Assembly: GCA_004835665.1 (NCBI GenBank)
Contig: RBKR01000014.1
Location: 1,302,001 to 1,366,000, forward strand
Source: Phoma sp. XZ068
Taxonomy: Eukaryota; Ascomycota; Dothideomycetes; Pleosporales; Didymellaceae
Reading direction: 5' to 3'
Length of the DNA: 64,000 nucleotides
The position numbers were made by a program, and so were the translations under genes. Shown here piece by piece: positions 1 through 12,000 of this stretch (positions are counted from its first letter, which is position 1; each line of letters starts with the position of its first letter). The notes below the pieces were generated by a model. The model was not told the origin of the DNA, made no database searches, and saw nothing but the letters and a program-made list of their open reading frames with translations.

Positions 1-2000
1 CTCAATGAACTTGGAGTTCGCGCATTCCATTATCACGCTGGCATGGCAGCCGAAGAGAGGTCAGAAGTTCAGAGGAAGTGGCAAAGCAATCAATATCATG
101 TCATCGTTGCTACGATAGCCTTCGGCATGGGGATCGACAAAGCTGATGTACGCTACGTCATCCACCATACCATCCCGAAGAGTTTGGAAGGCTACTATCA
201 AGAGACTGGACGTGCTGGAAGAGATGGAAAGAAGTCGGACTGTTACCTGTACTACCAATTTGCTGACACCAGAATGTTGCGAAAGATGATTGATGAAGGC
301 GAGGGCAGCAGGGAGCAGAAGCAGCGCCTCCACGATATGCTACGGACGGTGGTTCAATATTGCGAGAATAAGGCTGATTGTCGTCGCGCGCAAGTACTAG
401 GCTATTTCAGCGAGCCTTTCGATCCTGCCAACTGCAACAGAACCTGCGACAACTGCCGTTCAGACGCATCCTTTGTGACCAGGGACTTGACGGACTACGC
501 TGCTATGGCCCTTAAGCTCGTCACCAGAGTGCATGAGGATAATGTCACCATGCATCAATGTGTAGATGCTTTCCGAGGCGCCAAAGCCGCCAAGATCAAG
601 AAGAGTGGTCTCGAAGTTCACGGATGGGGTTACGGGGCTGATCTAGAGCGAGGAGATAACGAGAGAATATTCCAATCCCTGCTGGAGTCTAGGGATCTCA
701 AAGAGGCGAGCGTGGTCAACAAAGTTGGTTTCGCGACTAATTATCTTCACGTAAGGCTCTTCACTCACCCGTCAGCAGTCGCTAACGATCTTAGCCCGCC
801 ACAGCTCGGAACGACTATGAAACCAAACGCAAGCAACTCAAGCTGCAGGTCCGAGCATCGCCCACCAAGGGTCCAGTCAAGAAGAAGCAGACTAAGAAGC
901 AACAAGCGGACTATCCCTCCACCAATGTCTCTTCACCGGTCCGCACAACAAAACGGAAGATTCAAGATTTTGCCTACCAACAGCAGCATTCCGATAGCGA
1001 CCACGAACACTTCGCAAAACCACGTCACCCTGCACGTGGCCAGAACAGCCGCAGCCGTCAACCTGAGAGTTTTGATGACGAATTCTCCCAGGTTCGAGTT
1101 GCAAAACCACCACCAACAGCCAAACAAGCTAGGGGCTTGGGCAAACCAATCACAGTGGATGAAAGGTTGGCTGGACTTAGTGAGATGCAGCAAGATGCTT
1201 TGCATGACTTCCTCACCGGTGCAAAGAGTTTGAGACAGGATCTCATGACAAGCAATGGTCATCGTCAAGCCATTTTCTCTGATACAGTACTCCGAGAGAT
1301 GGGTCTCTGCTTGCCCGCTGACCTACAAGAGATGAAGTCTATACCTGGAATCAGGCCCGAGATGGTTGATCGATATGGTAGGAAATTTATGCTCTTGATC
1401 AACAACACGAGAGACATGTATGGTGGCATTGCCCCTGCTCCTCGAACTGGTGCACCGCCACTTCAAAAGGGCGTGGAAGAGCTCTCGGACGACGACTATG
1501 GAGAAGAAGATGACGAGCAAGTCTACGATCCCAACCATCAAGAAGTCATCGATTTCACTGTCGACAGCGATGACGACGTGCCACCACCAGCTCAAGACTC
1601 AGAGAGCGACTACTCGTACGGCGAAAGTGATGACGACGAAGCTTTACACAAAAGCCATCACTTCACGCAACCTCTTGACCCCGAAGTAGAAGAGTTTAAC
1701 CACCGTATGACGCAGACGGCAAATGCTAATGTAGCTGCATCCAGAGCCGCGGCCTCGAAAAGAGCGCCTAGATCATCTTCATCGGGGCCAAAGAAGAGAG
1801 GTACATTTAGGAGATCTGGCGGAGGATATGGTAGGGGCGGCTTCTCAGGAGTGAGAAAACGAGCCTCCAGTAAGGCGTCAAGCAGCAAAGCACCTGCCGC
1901 GCCCAAGAGATCCGCGGGAGGGCCGCCTCGTAGAGGTGGAGCAGGCGCTGGTGGAGGTGGAGCGAATGGCTGGAGCGCAATCATGGGCATGCCCACATAA
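1..2000 (+). CDS. RecQ-family DNA helicase, 3' part (gene begins before the window)
   Basis: ATP-dependent 3'-5' DNA helicase acting in recombination and replication-fork repair in the nucleus. The window opens in frame inside the second helicase lobe. Motifs VIVATIAFGMGIDKADVRY and QETGRAGRDGK (about 70-230) are the RecQ motif V/VI region. The RecQ zinc-binding segment follows (YCENKADCRR .. CNRTCDNC, about 355-460), then an RQC winged-helix region. Exon 1 ends at 750. A 44-nt intron (751-794, GTAAGG..GCTAAC..TTAG, phase 0) joins it to 795-2000. The second exon encodes a basic linker, an HRDC domain (about 1160-1430), an acidic stretch, and an Arg/Gly/Ser-rich tail. The HRDC domain points to the Sgs1/BLM/QDE-3 type rather than a short RecQ. 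The stop TAA is at 1998-2000. The ATPase lobe with Walker A lies outside the window. Confidence 0.95.
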
Positions 2001-3292
2001 ACACCCCCTACGCTACAGGCGGATACCCGACATATTCCGATCTGATATTGCATCTTTTGGCGTCTCGGTTAGCATTGCAAGCATTTACGACGGAACGTAT
2101 TTTAGCATTCAAGTACCCCGCATTCATCATTATATTGGCGCAAACAGCCCCCCGGGCAAGTTCATATGAGTTAGCATAGCGCCCTATATCATTCAGACGA
2201 ATTATAAACCTCTCTCCGCTTTGTGCTCAACAGGTAACCCGAAGTCCGACCAGCCGTGGTATTTTACAAGTGAAAAGCGGCAATACTATTCTCGGAGGAG
2301 GTTTTTGCACGTGAGAGAGGCCAATTACATATGCAGAGACGTCGTGTCGAGGACAGGATGATGAGGCTCTGTATTGACGGGTGTTATTACCGCAGCTTGT
2401 CACGCTAAGCACGCAGAGCCGCTTCATCGGCGGCGCTTCCTTCCCTCCGAGCTGGATGCGGTAGCTACTAGCCAGCTAGCGGCTGCCTATTCCAGCGCGA
2501 AAGGGAACTTCTGCCGCAAAATCAACAAATGTATAACAAAAGCGCCCGCTCAATTGGACGCAACAGCAACAGGGGAAACAACGGCGCGGATCGATGCGAA
2601 GCCTAATTCTGGGGAAACTGGGGTTTCCTGCAACTCTCTGGGGTCGATGGTTGGAGCGCTCAGTCACCGCGGTCTTTGCAGTGTCGGATCGTGACCGATG
2701 ACGTCTACTGCAGAGAACCTCGATTTTGGAGGCGTCACACCATCGGGAATAATACAATGGCGTCCAGTGAAGCAATGGATAGAGCAAGCGACCACTGTGC
2801 TCTCTATCACCATCTACATCAACATCTACAGATCATATCGTCACCAGTATCTCGGAGAGCTTCGGATAGGCAGGGCTTGGTGGCCCACAGAAACATCTCG
2901 CAAGCTCTTCACCATTAAACTGCACCGTGCACGCTTTCCACCTGCAATTGAAACCTGCACTTCTGCAAGCCAAGACCTCAAGCATCTCCAACTGACGTGC
3001 CGATTCGATTACGTCCCGGCCGGAAGCACCAAGTTAGCCCAGACGTCCTCATCGCTCAACCCATTGGCCAATCGAGCGCCGCATATTGCCTATCCTTCAC
3101 CCCACACCCCCATCCTCGGCAGTCAACCACGCGAACTATCGGTACGACACCCGTGCTAGCACCTACCCACGACTGACGATCTCCATCTAGATACTCCCGT
3201 GTGGAGAAAACTACTATAAGAGCTTGCCTTTCCCCCGATTATCTGGATCTCCATCCATTAGTTTGGACTTCTCCTTCTACCAACAGTGAGCA
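2001..3292. other. Intergenic, no gene seen
   Basis: About 1.3 kb between the RecQ stop and the sugar-transporter start. It contains only short open frames with no recognisable domains or splice-supported continuity. The last about 250 bases are C/T-rich with a TATA-like element, as expected for the transporter promoter and 5' UTR. Confidence 0.6.
3215..3220 (+). promoter_or_regulatory. TATA-like element of the sugar transporter
   Basis: TATAAG lies about 75 bases before the ATG at 3293, followed by a pyrimidine-rich stretch typical of fungal transcription starts. Inferred from position only. Confidence 0.4.
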
Positions 3293-5179
3293 ATGTCGAC
3301 CATGAAAGAAACAAAGGCAGACGCGATTGACGCGGCGCCGACCCAGTTCCATCACGAGGTTGCCCCCAACGGTATTATGCGGAGTGAGGCCAGTGAGGAG
3401 TTGGTTGGCATGCAGAGGGAGCCGTATGGACCTGGTGGTATGTCCTTCATCATCTCATGTGGTATTTTCGTGTGAGAGATGGACACTGGCTGATGCGGTG
3501 TAGGTTTCAAAGGGCTGTTTGCGAATCACTATGTCGCCATGTGCGCTACGTTTGCTACGATAGGCGGTTTGCTGTTTGGCTATGATCAGGGCGTTATTTC
3601 GGTTACGCTTGTCATGGACCAGTTCCTCGATACGTTCCCAAGAGTTTCCGATACGGCTTCTGGAGCGGGTTTCTGGAAGGGCCTCATGACGGCTATGCTT
3701 GAGCTTGGAGCTCTCATCGGTGCTCTGTTTGCTGGTTATCTCGCGGATAAGCTGAGCAGGAAGTACTCGATCGTCGTGGCTGTCATTGTTTTCACGGTCG
3801 GGAGTATCTTGCAGACGGCTGCTGTAGAGTATGCTATGCTTACTGTCGGACGGTTGATTGGTGGTATGGGTATCGGAGCGTGAGTATCTCACAACCCTTC
3901 GGCCTTCTGCGGTTACTAACTCCACACAGACTGGCTTGTATCGCGCCTCTGTATATCTCCGAAATCGCACCTCCCGAAATCCGTGGCACGCTCCTCGTCC
4001 TCCAAGAATTCAGCATTGTCTTCGGTATCGTTATCGCCTTTTGGACGACCTACGGCACCCGCTACATGGCCGGCGAATGGTCCTGGCGTCTGCCCTTCCT
4101 CATCCAAATGATTCCCGGTCTCATCCTCGGCGCTGGCATTGTCTTCCTCCCATTTTCTCCGCGCTGGCTCTCTAGCAAAGGCCGCAATGACGAGGCATTG
4201 GAGGTCCTAGCCAAACTTCGCGGTCTGCCTGCGACAGACTCGAGGGTATACCGCGAGTGGTGCGAGATTCGGGCTGAAGTAGCCTTCACCCAAGAGGTCA
4301 ACCGCGAGAAACATCCTAACTTGCAGGATGGGAGTCGTGCCAGCAACTTCAAGCTTGAGCTCGCCTCTTGGGCTGATTGTTTCCGCCACGGTTGCTGGAA
4401 GCGTACCCTTGTTGGCGTGGGCATTATGTTCTTTCAACAATTTGTCGGTATTAACGCTTTAATCTACTACGCGCCATCTTTGTTCGGTACACTCGGCCAG
4501 GAATATGAGATGCAGCTCCTCCTCTCCGGAATCATCAACTGCACACAACTCGTTGGTGTCATCACCTCCCTCTGGACAATGGACCGCTTCGGACGCCGCC
4601 CGCTCCTGCTGATCGGTGCTGGACTCATGTTCATCTGCCACCTGATCATCGCGGTGCTGGTAGGCAAATACGGTGGACGATGGGCCAACTACTCGACCGA
4701 GGGATGGGTAGCAGTCGCATTCCTTTTCTTCTACATGTTCAGCTTCGGCGCCACATGGGGTCCCGTCCCGTGGGCAATGCCCAGTGAGATTTTCCCGTCG
4801 AGTCTCAGGGCTAAGGGCGTAGCGCTCTCAACCTGCTCTAACTGGTTTAACAACTTTATCATTGTAAGCTTCAACCCCCTCTCTGCCTCTTCACTTCTCC
4901 AGCCTTGGAACTCATTCGACCACGTACTGACTGTATCAGGGCCTTATCACACCGCCACTCGTCCAAAATACCGGCTACGGCGCCTACACTTTCTTCGCTG
5001 TCTTCTGTCTTCTCGCCTTCGCGTTCACATTCTTCTTCATCCCTGAAACGGCAGGCAAGAGTCTGGAGCAGATGGACGAGGTGTTCAAAGATGTCAACAG
5101 TGTTGAGGAGGAGCAGAGGAAAGCCAGGATTATGGAGGAGATTAGGGAGGGGAAGAGGGATGGTGTTGCTAGGGCTTAA
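3293..5179 (+). CDS. MFS sugar transporter (sugar porter family)
   Basis: Plasma-membrane hexose or related sugar/polyol permease with 12 predicted membrane segments. Four exons give an uninterrupted 564-residue protein: 3293-3437, 3504-3879, 3930-4863 and 4940-5179. All three introns (66, 50 and 76 nt) have GT..AG ends and matching phases. Sugar-porter hallmarks are GGLLFGYDQGVIS in helix 1, PLYISEIAPPEIRG after helix 4, FFQQFVGINALIYY in helix 7, DRFGRRPLLLIG in the loop between helices 8 and 9, and PETAGKSLEQMDEVF after helix 12. The cytosolic N terminus is about 60 residues. The length is normal for the family. The substrate cannot be fixed from sequence; quinate, glucose and other monosaccharide permeases share these motifs. 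Confidence 0.93.
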
Positions 5180-5351
5180 GGTTGTGTTGTTAGGCAGAGT
5201 GTGCTCAATGAATCAATGACGTTGGTAGTTCTATGAGACGTGTTTTAGTGTGTGAAGTTAGAACTTTGTGGCTGTGAATTAAAGGTATCAACCGCCATCG
5301 TTACTGATACAGACGTTTGAATGTAACTTTTGCAAGCCCCTCTTCCCTTTC

Positions 5352-6570
5352 CTATTCGCTCTCCCCATCTTCATGCTCGGTCTCCTCATCTTCATGCTCG
5401 CTAGCCCCACCGTCGTCCAAGACCTCAGGAATTATCACGGTGCCCACCATGCCCGCTGTCGAATAATAAACACTTCCGTGCCTTGCCCTAAGTTGCTCTT
5501 CACAGTCGCAATCCTGGCAATTTTGCCTACCCTCCATTATACTAAGAGCCTCACGTTCAGCAAGCTCAACATCAAGGGCCTTGCACAATTCCGGAATTGT
5601 GGAGCTCAGCTTGATCTCACAGCTGCCTCCCTCCCTTAAACGCTTCAATCTGCTCCCGACCTCGGCCACGAACTGCGCTGGAAATCTCGACGGACGCTCA
5701 GGTACATCCTTTGCGTTTACCCCCAACTGACGAACATACAACATCGCCAGCAATTCCTTAATCGCAGACGCACCGCCGCCAATATGGTTGTACACAAGCT
5801 GCACATCGTTCGCTGACGGGAGCGACATATTCCGTTCTGTAGACTGCACAAGCTGCTCCAGCACCGCGATCAACACGCTGCGATTGAGAAAATACAGTGC
5901 GACTTTGTACGTCGAGACCAGCGCTTCGAGACTCGGACAGTGGCGGAAGATTTGGCTCTCGGGGCGGGTGACGTAGTCGAGGTACGCCTGCACTGCTCTC
6001 CCCTTGAGACATGGGAAGTAGAGAGGCAGAATTTGACGGCAGTGTGGACACTCGTCTGTTTTGGGGTTGAGAGGTGTGCGCCACTGTTGCATGCAGGTGA
6101 GGTGGAATGTTAGGCCGCAGGTGGTACAGTACGTGAGCGCCGTTGGTGTGGGAATAGAACGGCGTTTTTCTGGGGTCGGTAGTGGTGGGAAGCAGAATCC
6201 ACATTCTGGGGTACCGCAATATTCTCTGTCTATCAGTCCGGCAGTAGGGTCTTCGGGTAGGAGCGACTCGAGGCATATACTGCATTCCTCGTTGCGGCAC
6301 TGCTTGTTTTGCAGTAGGGTGGAGAAGAACGCTGATGAGCTGCAGAGGACAGCCTGGTCGATGCTTTCATCTTCGATGTAGATGTAGGTTTTGGGTGCTT
6401 CTCTTGTTCGATCTGTTAGTATGAGATGGAGAGCTTAAGGTTCTTGCAACATACGGAATATCACCCATCAGCTCCTTCAATGCCTTCTTCTTTCTCGCTG
6501 AGTCGACATCGAGAAAGCCCGTTAATAGGTCCCACGTGTTAGGGACGACTTCTAGTGAATGTGAAGACAT
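5352..6570 (-). CDS. BTB-like protein with inserted C4HC3 zinc finger (copy A)
   Basis: Uncharacterised protein of about 388 residues. Exon 1 is 6570-6455. Exon 2 is best started at 6402 (intron 6454-6403, donor GTATGT, AAG acceptor, branch CTAAC), which is the junction that keeps frame. Right after the junction, residues like DQAVLCSSSAFFSTLL resemble the N-terminal half of a BTB/POZ fold. A zinc finger then interrupts it: CSIC, later CTTCGLTFHLTC, then CPHC, giving C-x2-C .. C-x2-C-x4-H-x2-C .. C-x2-C. After the finger come helices matching the C-terminal half of fungal BTB proteins, including ALYFLNR and VYNHIGGGASAIKELL. The C-terminal tail is rich in Glu, Asp and His. It shares this layout with the genes at 7250 and 20496. 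A ubiquitin-ligase adaptor role is possible but not shown. Confidence 0.8.
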
Positions 6571-7249
6571 ATTTTAGGATAGAGGGTTTGAAGCAGACTG
6601 GCTGTAGACGTTCGTTCGATGTGTGCCGTGCGATCTGAGAGTTTCTGACTGTGATTTCGATTGTCAGGGGCCAAGGTAGTGGGGGAAGTTGGAGGAAGGG
6701 TCAAGGGTCGAAGGAATTTATATTATTGATTAATTAGTATTATTTTGAATTATACGGATAGGGGTGAATGCGCGAATTATTCAGGTTTATGGGCTGATAG
6801 GCTGCCGAACCATGGTTCAGTGCTTTCACTTGACCTCGTTCCCCGCCACACAATGTCATATAGAGTGATGTATCAAAGTGTACGTGTCCTTTAAAGAGTA
6901 GAAACAACTTGAACCGAGTATTTTGAACTTGGAATGTATATTGCTTCAAGAGACGTCCTGTTTATACAAAAGTGATAGTCTCTTGATGGCGTTGTGCAAA
7001 TACCGAACGAAGCAACCAAGGTTGCGATGCAACGGATATTTTACATGACTATGCGGATCACCCACCTTCGTCTATTCCCCCGATCATCTTAAAATGGAGT
7101 ACCATATGCCATGTAACAATCAATGAGCGTTTGTTTGCATTGTAATGCCATATCGCTGCTCGCCCCAACGCTGAAAAATGACGCCCAACAACGAGGTACA
7201 ACAATCAGTGCTCTTTGAACAATTTCATCTCTTCATTCTCCCATGTTAA
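6571..7249. other. Intergenic, no gene seen
   Basis: About 680 bases upstream of copy A and downstream of copy B. It is moderately AT-rich around 6720-6760. No ORF with domain support and no RNA gene was recognised. Confidence 0.5.
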
Positions 7250-8274
7250 CTACCCAATATTCTCTCCTTCGCGTCTTGTCCCACTGTCTGCCTCTTCACA
7301 CTGTCTTCTTTCATATGCGGTTAAATCCCTGTCGATTGCTCTATTCAAGCGCGGCAAAACCCTGTCCATTTCCAAATCCCCAGCGACCTGCATCTCAAAC
7401 CAGCTCTTGCTTGGCTCTATCTGCCTAGTATCTGCTATGTCGAGTAAGAATTGATCTGGCAACTGGGAGCCCTCTTCTCTCAAAACCAATAAAGCCAGAT
7501 GACTCCACTGCACCCAGATTTCGATCATCAACTCGCGCAGTGCACGACATTCTTCCCTCATGTGGTACACCATCTGAATCTCCCTGGTGCGCGGGATATC
7601 TTTGGTTTCGTTGCACACGTTAAGTATAGTTCTCATGACGCCCAGACAGAATCCCCGGTTCAGGAAGTAAACGCCGGCGGTGTAGCAAAGGATCAGTGTC
7701 GTAAGCATTGTGCCCTGTACCGCCCGGATCGTAGTTTGCCCGTCTGCTATGCAGTCCATGTACTTCTCAACAGCTATGCGAGCGAGACCTGGGAAGAGAA
7801 TGGACGACTCGAGGATCCAGGGTTTTCGGCACCAGGCACACCTATCGCCGGCCTCGCGGTTTACTCGTGATGTTCTCCAGAGTTCGACACATTGCATGTG
7901 AAAGACTTGGCCACAGGAGAGGCAGCGCGTAAGTTTGAGCTGGAGAACATTGTAGATATGGGAGTGGTTTGGCGGGTTGTCGGTTCTGTGGAGCGGCTCG
8001 TAGCAAATGTAGCAGTCGATACTCTCGCGATGTTCGTCTTGCAGATATTTCTCAAAGAACGCCGACCGTTGGCATAGGGAACGTTCCGAGATGAGCCGTC
8101 CACATATGTTGTAGAAAGTGCGATAACTGCATGATTGTCAGAGGGGTTACATAATGGTTTCGGGTGTCCGCACTGGCTGATGATCTCGCGGCCACCATCC
8201 TTACCGCTGGCCGAGGGCCTGGTGCCTGCTCTTGGTCTGTTGAAGAGGTGCTCGTAGACTTGAGGAGGATCCAT
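7250..8274 (-). CDS. BTB-like protein with inserted C4HC3 zinc finger (copy B)
   Basis: Uncharacterised paralogue of the gene at 5352, same strand, about 325 residues. The proposed structure is exon 1 8274-8174, intron 8173-8127 (47 nt, GTGCGG..GCAG, CTGAC branch), exon 2 8126-7250. A stronger-looking GTAAGG donor at about 8204 does not keep frame, so exon 1 is tentative. Exon 2 starts with RLISERSLCQRSAFFEKYL, matching the first half of a BTB fold. It then has a zinc finger (CYIC .. CLSCGQVFHMQC .. CAWC) with the C4HC3 spacing of copy A. The C-terminal half contains VYFLNRGFC and MVYHMREECRALRELM, aligned with copy A and with the BTB C-terminal helices of the gene at 20496. The ATG may lie elsewhere if exon 1 is wrong. 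Confidence 0.75.
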
Positions 8275-9045
8275 TGAACCATGACTTGATTAGGGTAGCG
8301 AGCGTCGAAGTAGCCGAATCAAAGTTCAGACGCAGAATGGTGTCTCTTGGGGTATTGCAGTCTAACTCAGGATGTGCGATGGGTCAAACAGGTGAAATGC
8401 CATAGTACAAAAAACAAGAGATGATTGGGGCAGTTAGAAGAAGTAACAATAACCGAATATCCTGTGCTTTCTAATGGATGCGGGTGGTGAAAGGCGCTGC
8501 GAGAAAATGTAGCTGTGACGGAACCACGATTGGGAAGCTGTGTTTATCCATCGCAGGGCAGGAGGGAGACTGGAAGGTGCGTCGGATGGTATGACGCTGG
8601 ATATGGCAAGGGCTCGTGCAAACCAAATGAGAGTTTATTGTGAATCAACTGTGTTCGTATATTCGTCGACAAGTATTTCCGTTACATGAAGATAACCCAA
8701 GAGCCGTTTTAATATTCTCGCCTTTCGAACTTGAATAGAAAATTATGACAGCCACCAAATATTTGCACCGAGGAACTTTACATGTGATTGTCACTTATGA
8801 CAGTGTAAGAGGAGGCATTGAAGGTGAGATATACGATGTAAGCCGTGCGACTGTGAGTGCCAGTGTCAGTGCAGAAGCGCAACAGCAGAAGAGGTCGAAT
8901 ATAACTTCTTGACGGCGGAATATTGAATAAAACTTCCAAGCGATTGTTTGTGTTTCTTTTATTGAAGTCTCGGACGACATAAGTGTACTATCTCAATAGT
9001 ACATATCCTATCCATTCAAACCGTCGAGTGCACCTGAGGCGGTAA
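8275..9045. other. Intergenic, no gene seen
   Basis: About 770 bases between the start of copy B and the 3' end of the coiled-coil gene, so it includes the copy B promoter. Only short frames without family resemblance are present. Confidence 0.5.
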
Positions 9046-12000
9046 TCAAACCTTCCCACCATCCAGCGAACCAGCGAAGTCCATTGCACCGATGTCACCG
9101 AACATCTCGACATCGCGCTCGAGTTTAAACGGGCTACCGAGCGGCTGCGGCAACCCGATGCTATCTTTCCTCAGTTGTACTTCCCTCTCCTTCTCCTTCT
9201 CCTTCTCCCGTGTATTGCCCTTTGTCCATCGGATCGCAGTACGAATACTACCCCCGCTCATGCTACGTGAGTGTGTTGACGTCGTGGGAGACTCGTTCTC
9301 CTGTTTTCTGAAGGAGAGGCTGAGCTTGCGCTTGTGGCCCGTGGGCGCTGGCGAGGGCGTGCTAGCGGGTACAGGTGAAGCAATTTCCATGTAAGTGGGC
9401 GACGATAGCGGCGTAGAGGATGCCATAGTGCCGCCGACACCTGTCCTCGATGCTGTTGACGATGACTTGTGTGGGCGTGTGACAGGCATGTTCTTGGCTG
9501 CTACTGCGATGGCAGGGTTCTGCGGTGAACCCATGGCCACTACGAAGGGGATGCCGGTAGTCGAGGTGCCGCTGAGCTTGCGCTCTGCTCGCGATGTCGT
9601 CAAATGGGGTTGCAAGTTGTAGTCCGGTGCACTTGATCCTGACTCGACCAGTGAAGGTGATCTTTGGAAGGGTTTAGGAGACGGCGAATTAGAAAGCAGG
9701 TCTTGTGAGAACCTCGACATTGGTACAACAGGACGCACAGTGGATGTGGTAGACACATCACGCTCTTGGATCGGTTGGGCATTGTCTGGAATTGTAGACA
9801 GCGTAGAGTCAGCCGAACCGCTATCCAGCAACCCCGCCGAATTGTATGTGGCGCCAGGCGCATTCAGCGGGTTGTCGTTGCGAGGAGACGATGATTGTTC
9901 CCGTTTACTCATAGAAAGTGAAAGTAATTCTGAGTGGTCATCATGTGTCGTTACTGCATGGTTCTCTAGAGTTTCAGCGGGTGCGTAAGTGTGGGGGGTA
10001 GAGCTGTCCACATTTCGCCCTGCGTCGTGCGTCTTTGCATTGGTGACTATTGGAGTCGTGTGGGGTGTACTGGTATTGACCTTGGTCAGCGTCTGCGGTG
10101 TCATCATCACTCCCAAAGTAGCCTCGTAGTCCTGCAGTGCTTGCTTCGTCGTTTGTGATGGCGACGTATTCGGGCTGTCAGCAGTCGTCGAGGGCGGTGG
10201 GGTTAATGCACGGCTAGGACCCATGTTCGAGCTTGCAGGAGCACCGAAGGCAGGCGACGGGTGTTCTGAGGTTCTCAACTCTGGTGTCGTCGACAAGAAA
10301 CGTGTGCGGCTTGGTGTGGGTGCCGGTCGCAGTGACGATGTGTCGGAGTCAAGGTCGCTGGTCCTGTTTCCATAACTGCCTAGCTGTGTGGTGATTCTGT
10401 TGAGCTTCCTGATGTCACTCTTGTAACCTCGGATGTCCAATTTGTAGTAGATGATTTCTCGCACGTAGAAGTCGATCTCATTGCGCAGGTTTTCGATCTG
10501 CACGTCACTCGCAGTTGCTGGCTCCCTCGTCGGGCTCATAGGTTTTGCTTTCCGTAAGCGCTGATTGAGCTTCTGAATCCACCTGTCGATGTCTTTCTTC
10601 GTCGCAAGAGCGGTCAACTCTGGAAGCGGGTTGTTTTCATCGGCAAAGTGTCGTGACAGTGTGGCGTGTTTCCGTATCTCTGCTTGCAGCAAGAGCTTGT
10701 GATGCTCCACTTGCCTTTCGACTGCACGAACCGACTTTTCTTTCTCTCTGATGACAGTTTCGCGTTCCACAACTGCAGTTCGTAGTTCTTGAATGTATGC
10801 ATCCGTCTTTTTCGTCTTGCCTAGAAGCTCGTTCTGGATGTCCAATTGCAAATTGATCTCGTCACATTGTTGGTTCATTTGACTAAGCATCTGACGTAGC
10901 TGTGTGCTATCCCCTTCCAGTTTGGAAATGTAATCGTCTTTCTGTCTCATCTCATCTTGAAGGTGCTCAATGCGTCCAACAAATGCAGACAACGTTGCGG
11001 TTGAATCACGGCGTTGGCCGGATTGTGAATCGTCCGAGAAGACGGTGTCCATGCTCTCGTGAGCGTCCTGCACTGGTAAATGGAGATCCGGGAACTGAGC
11101 GTCGAATGGTGATTTCAATGCTCGCATGTTGAATAGCTCCTCTTGCGCGTCTAGCTTCTCGGTATTCGCTATCTCAAGCCGGCTTTCGAGGTGATCAATC
11201 GTGTTTTGCAGAGCTTGTGCATTCGACGCAAGATCTTGAGCTTCACTTGTCTTGCTCTCAGCTTCCGCACACCTTTGTTCGACTTCTTGCAGGGTCGCCT
11301 TCAACGACTTTTCGCTTTTCTTAGATTCGTTCAGTTTCGCCATCAACGAGCTTATCTGTGTTTGCAACGCGACATTGTTTTGCTTGTACTGATTCAGCTC
11401 TGGGAGAAGGTTGCGGTCCGCGGTCTGCGGTCGACGCGTAGTACTCAATTTGCGTTTCAAGCTCTCCATGTCGGAGCTATCCTGTGGCCGTCCAGGTGAC
11501 GGCTGCTGCTTCTCTGGAGCGCTGCGAAAGGACAACGGTGAGCTGGCAGAAGTGCCTGCTGTGTGCTGCGAGCTCTCACGGCTCGGTGTGGAAGGAGGGT
11601 TGCTTGTATCCAAGGGGAACAGGAGATTGCTGCCCGAGGCTAGATGCGCGTCAGCTGGAATCGATACGATTGTTGCATAACTAGATCAGAACTATACACG
11701 ACCGTTGAACGGCCAGCCGTGATTTAGGGCGTGATAAACTTTAGAAGCGACTTGTGCCCCTGGCTAAAGCTGCAGCGAACGCCAGAACTTGTGGATAGTG
11801 GCAAACACGAACTCCGATGATCGCCAATTGGCGGGTGTAGCAATTCCAAAACGATGAAAGTAAAGTGAAGGGGGAACAAGGAGGTACAATCACACTCACC
11901 GTGATACAGGCTTGGACGTTGTGCCAATTGTTCTTCCAATAGCCTTGCGTAGTTCCGTAGTGACGCAACCTCTGCAGCGTGCGCTTCTGCAAGGCTCGAC

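Noticed and set aside
1..2000. Telomere-linked RecQ helicase
   Set aside because: The HRDC domain, the position at the gene-dense end and absence of telomeric repeats fit the core Sgs1/QDE-3 gene instead.
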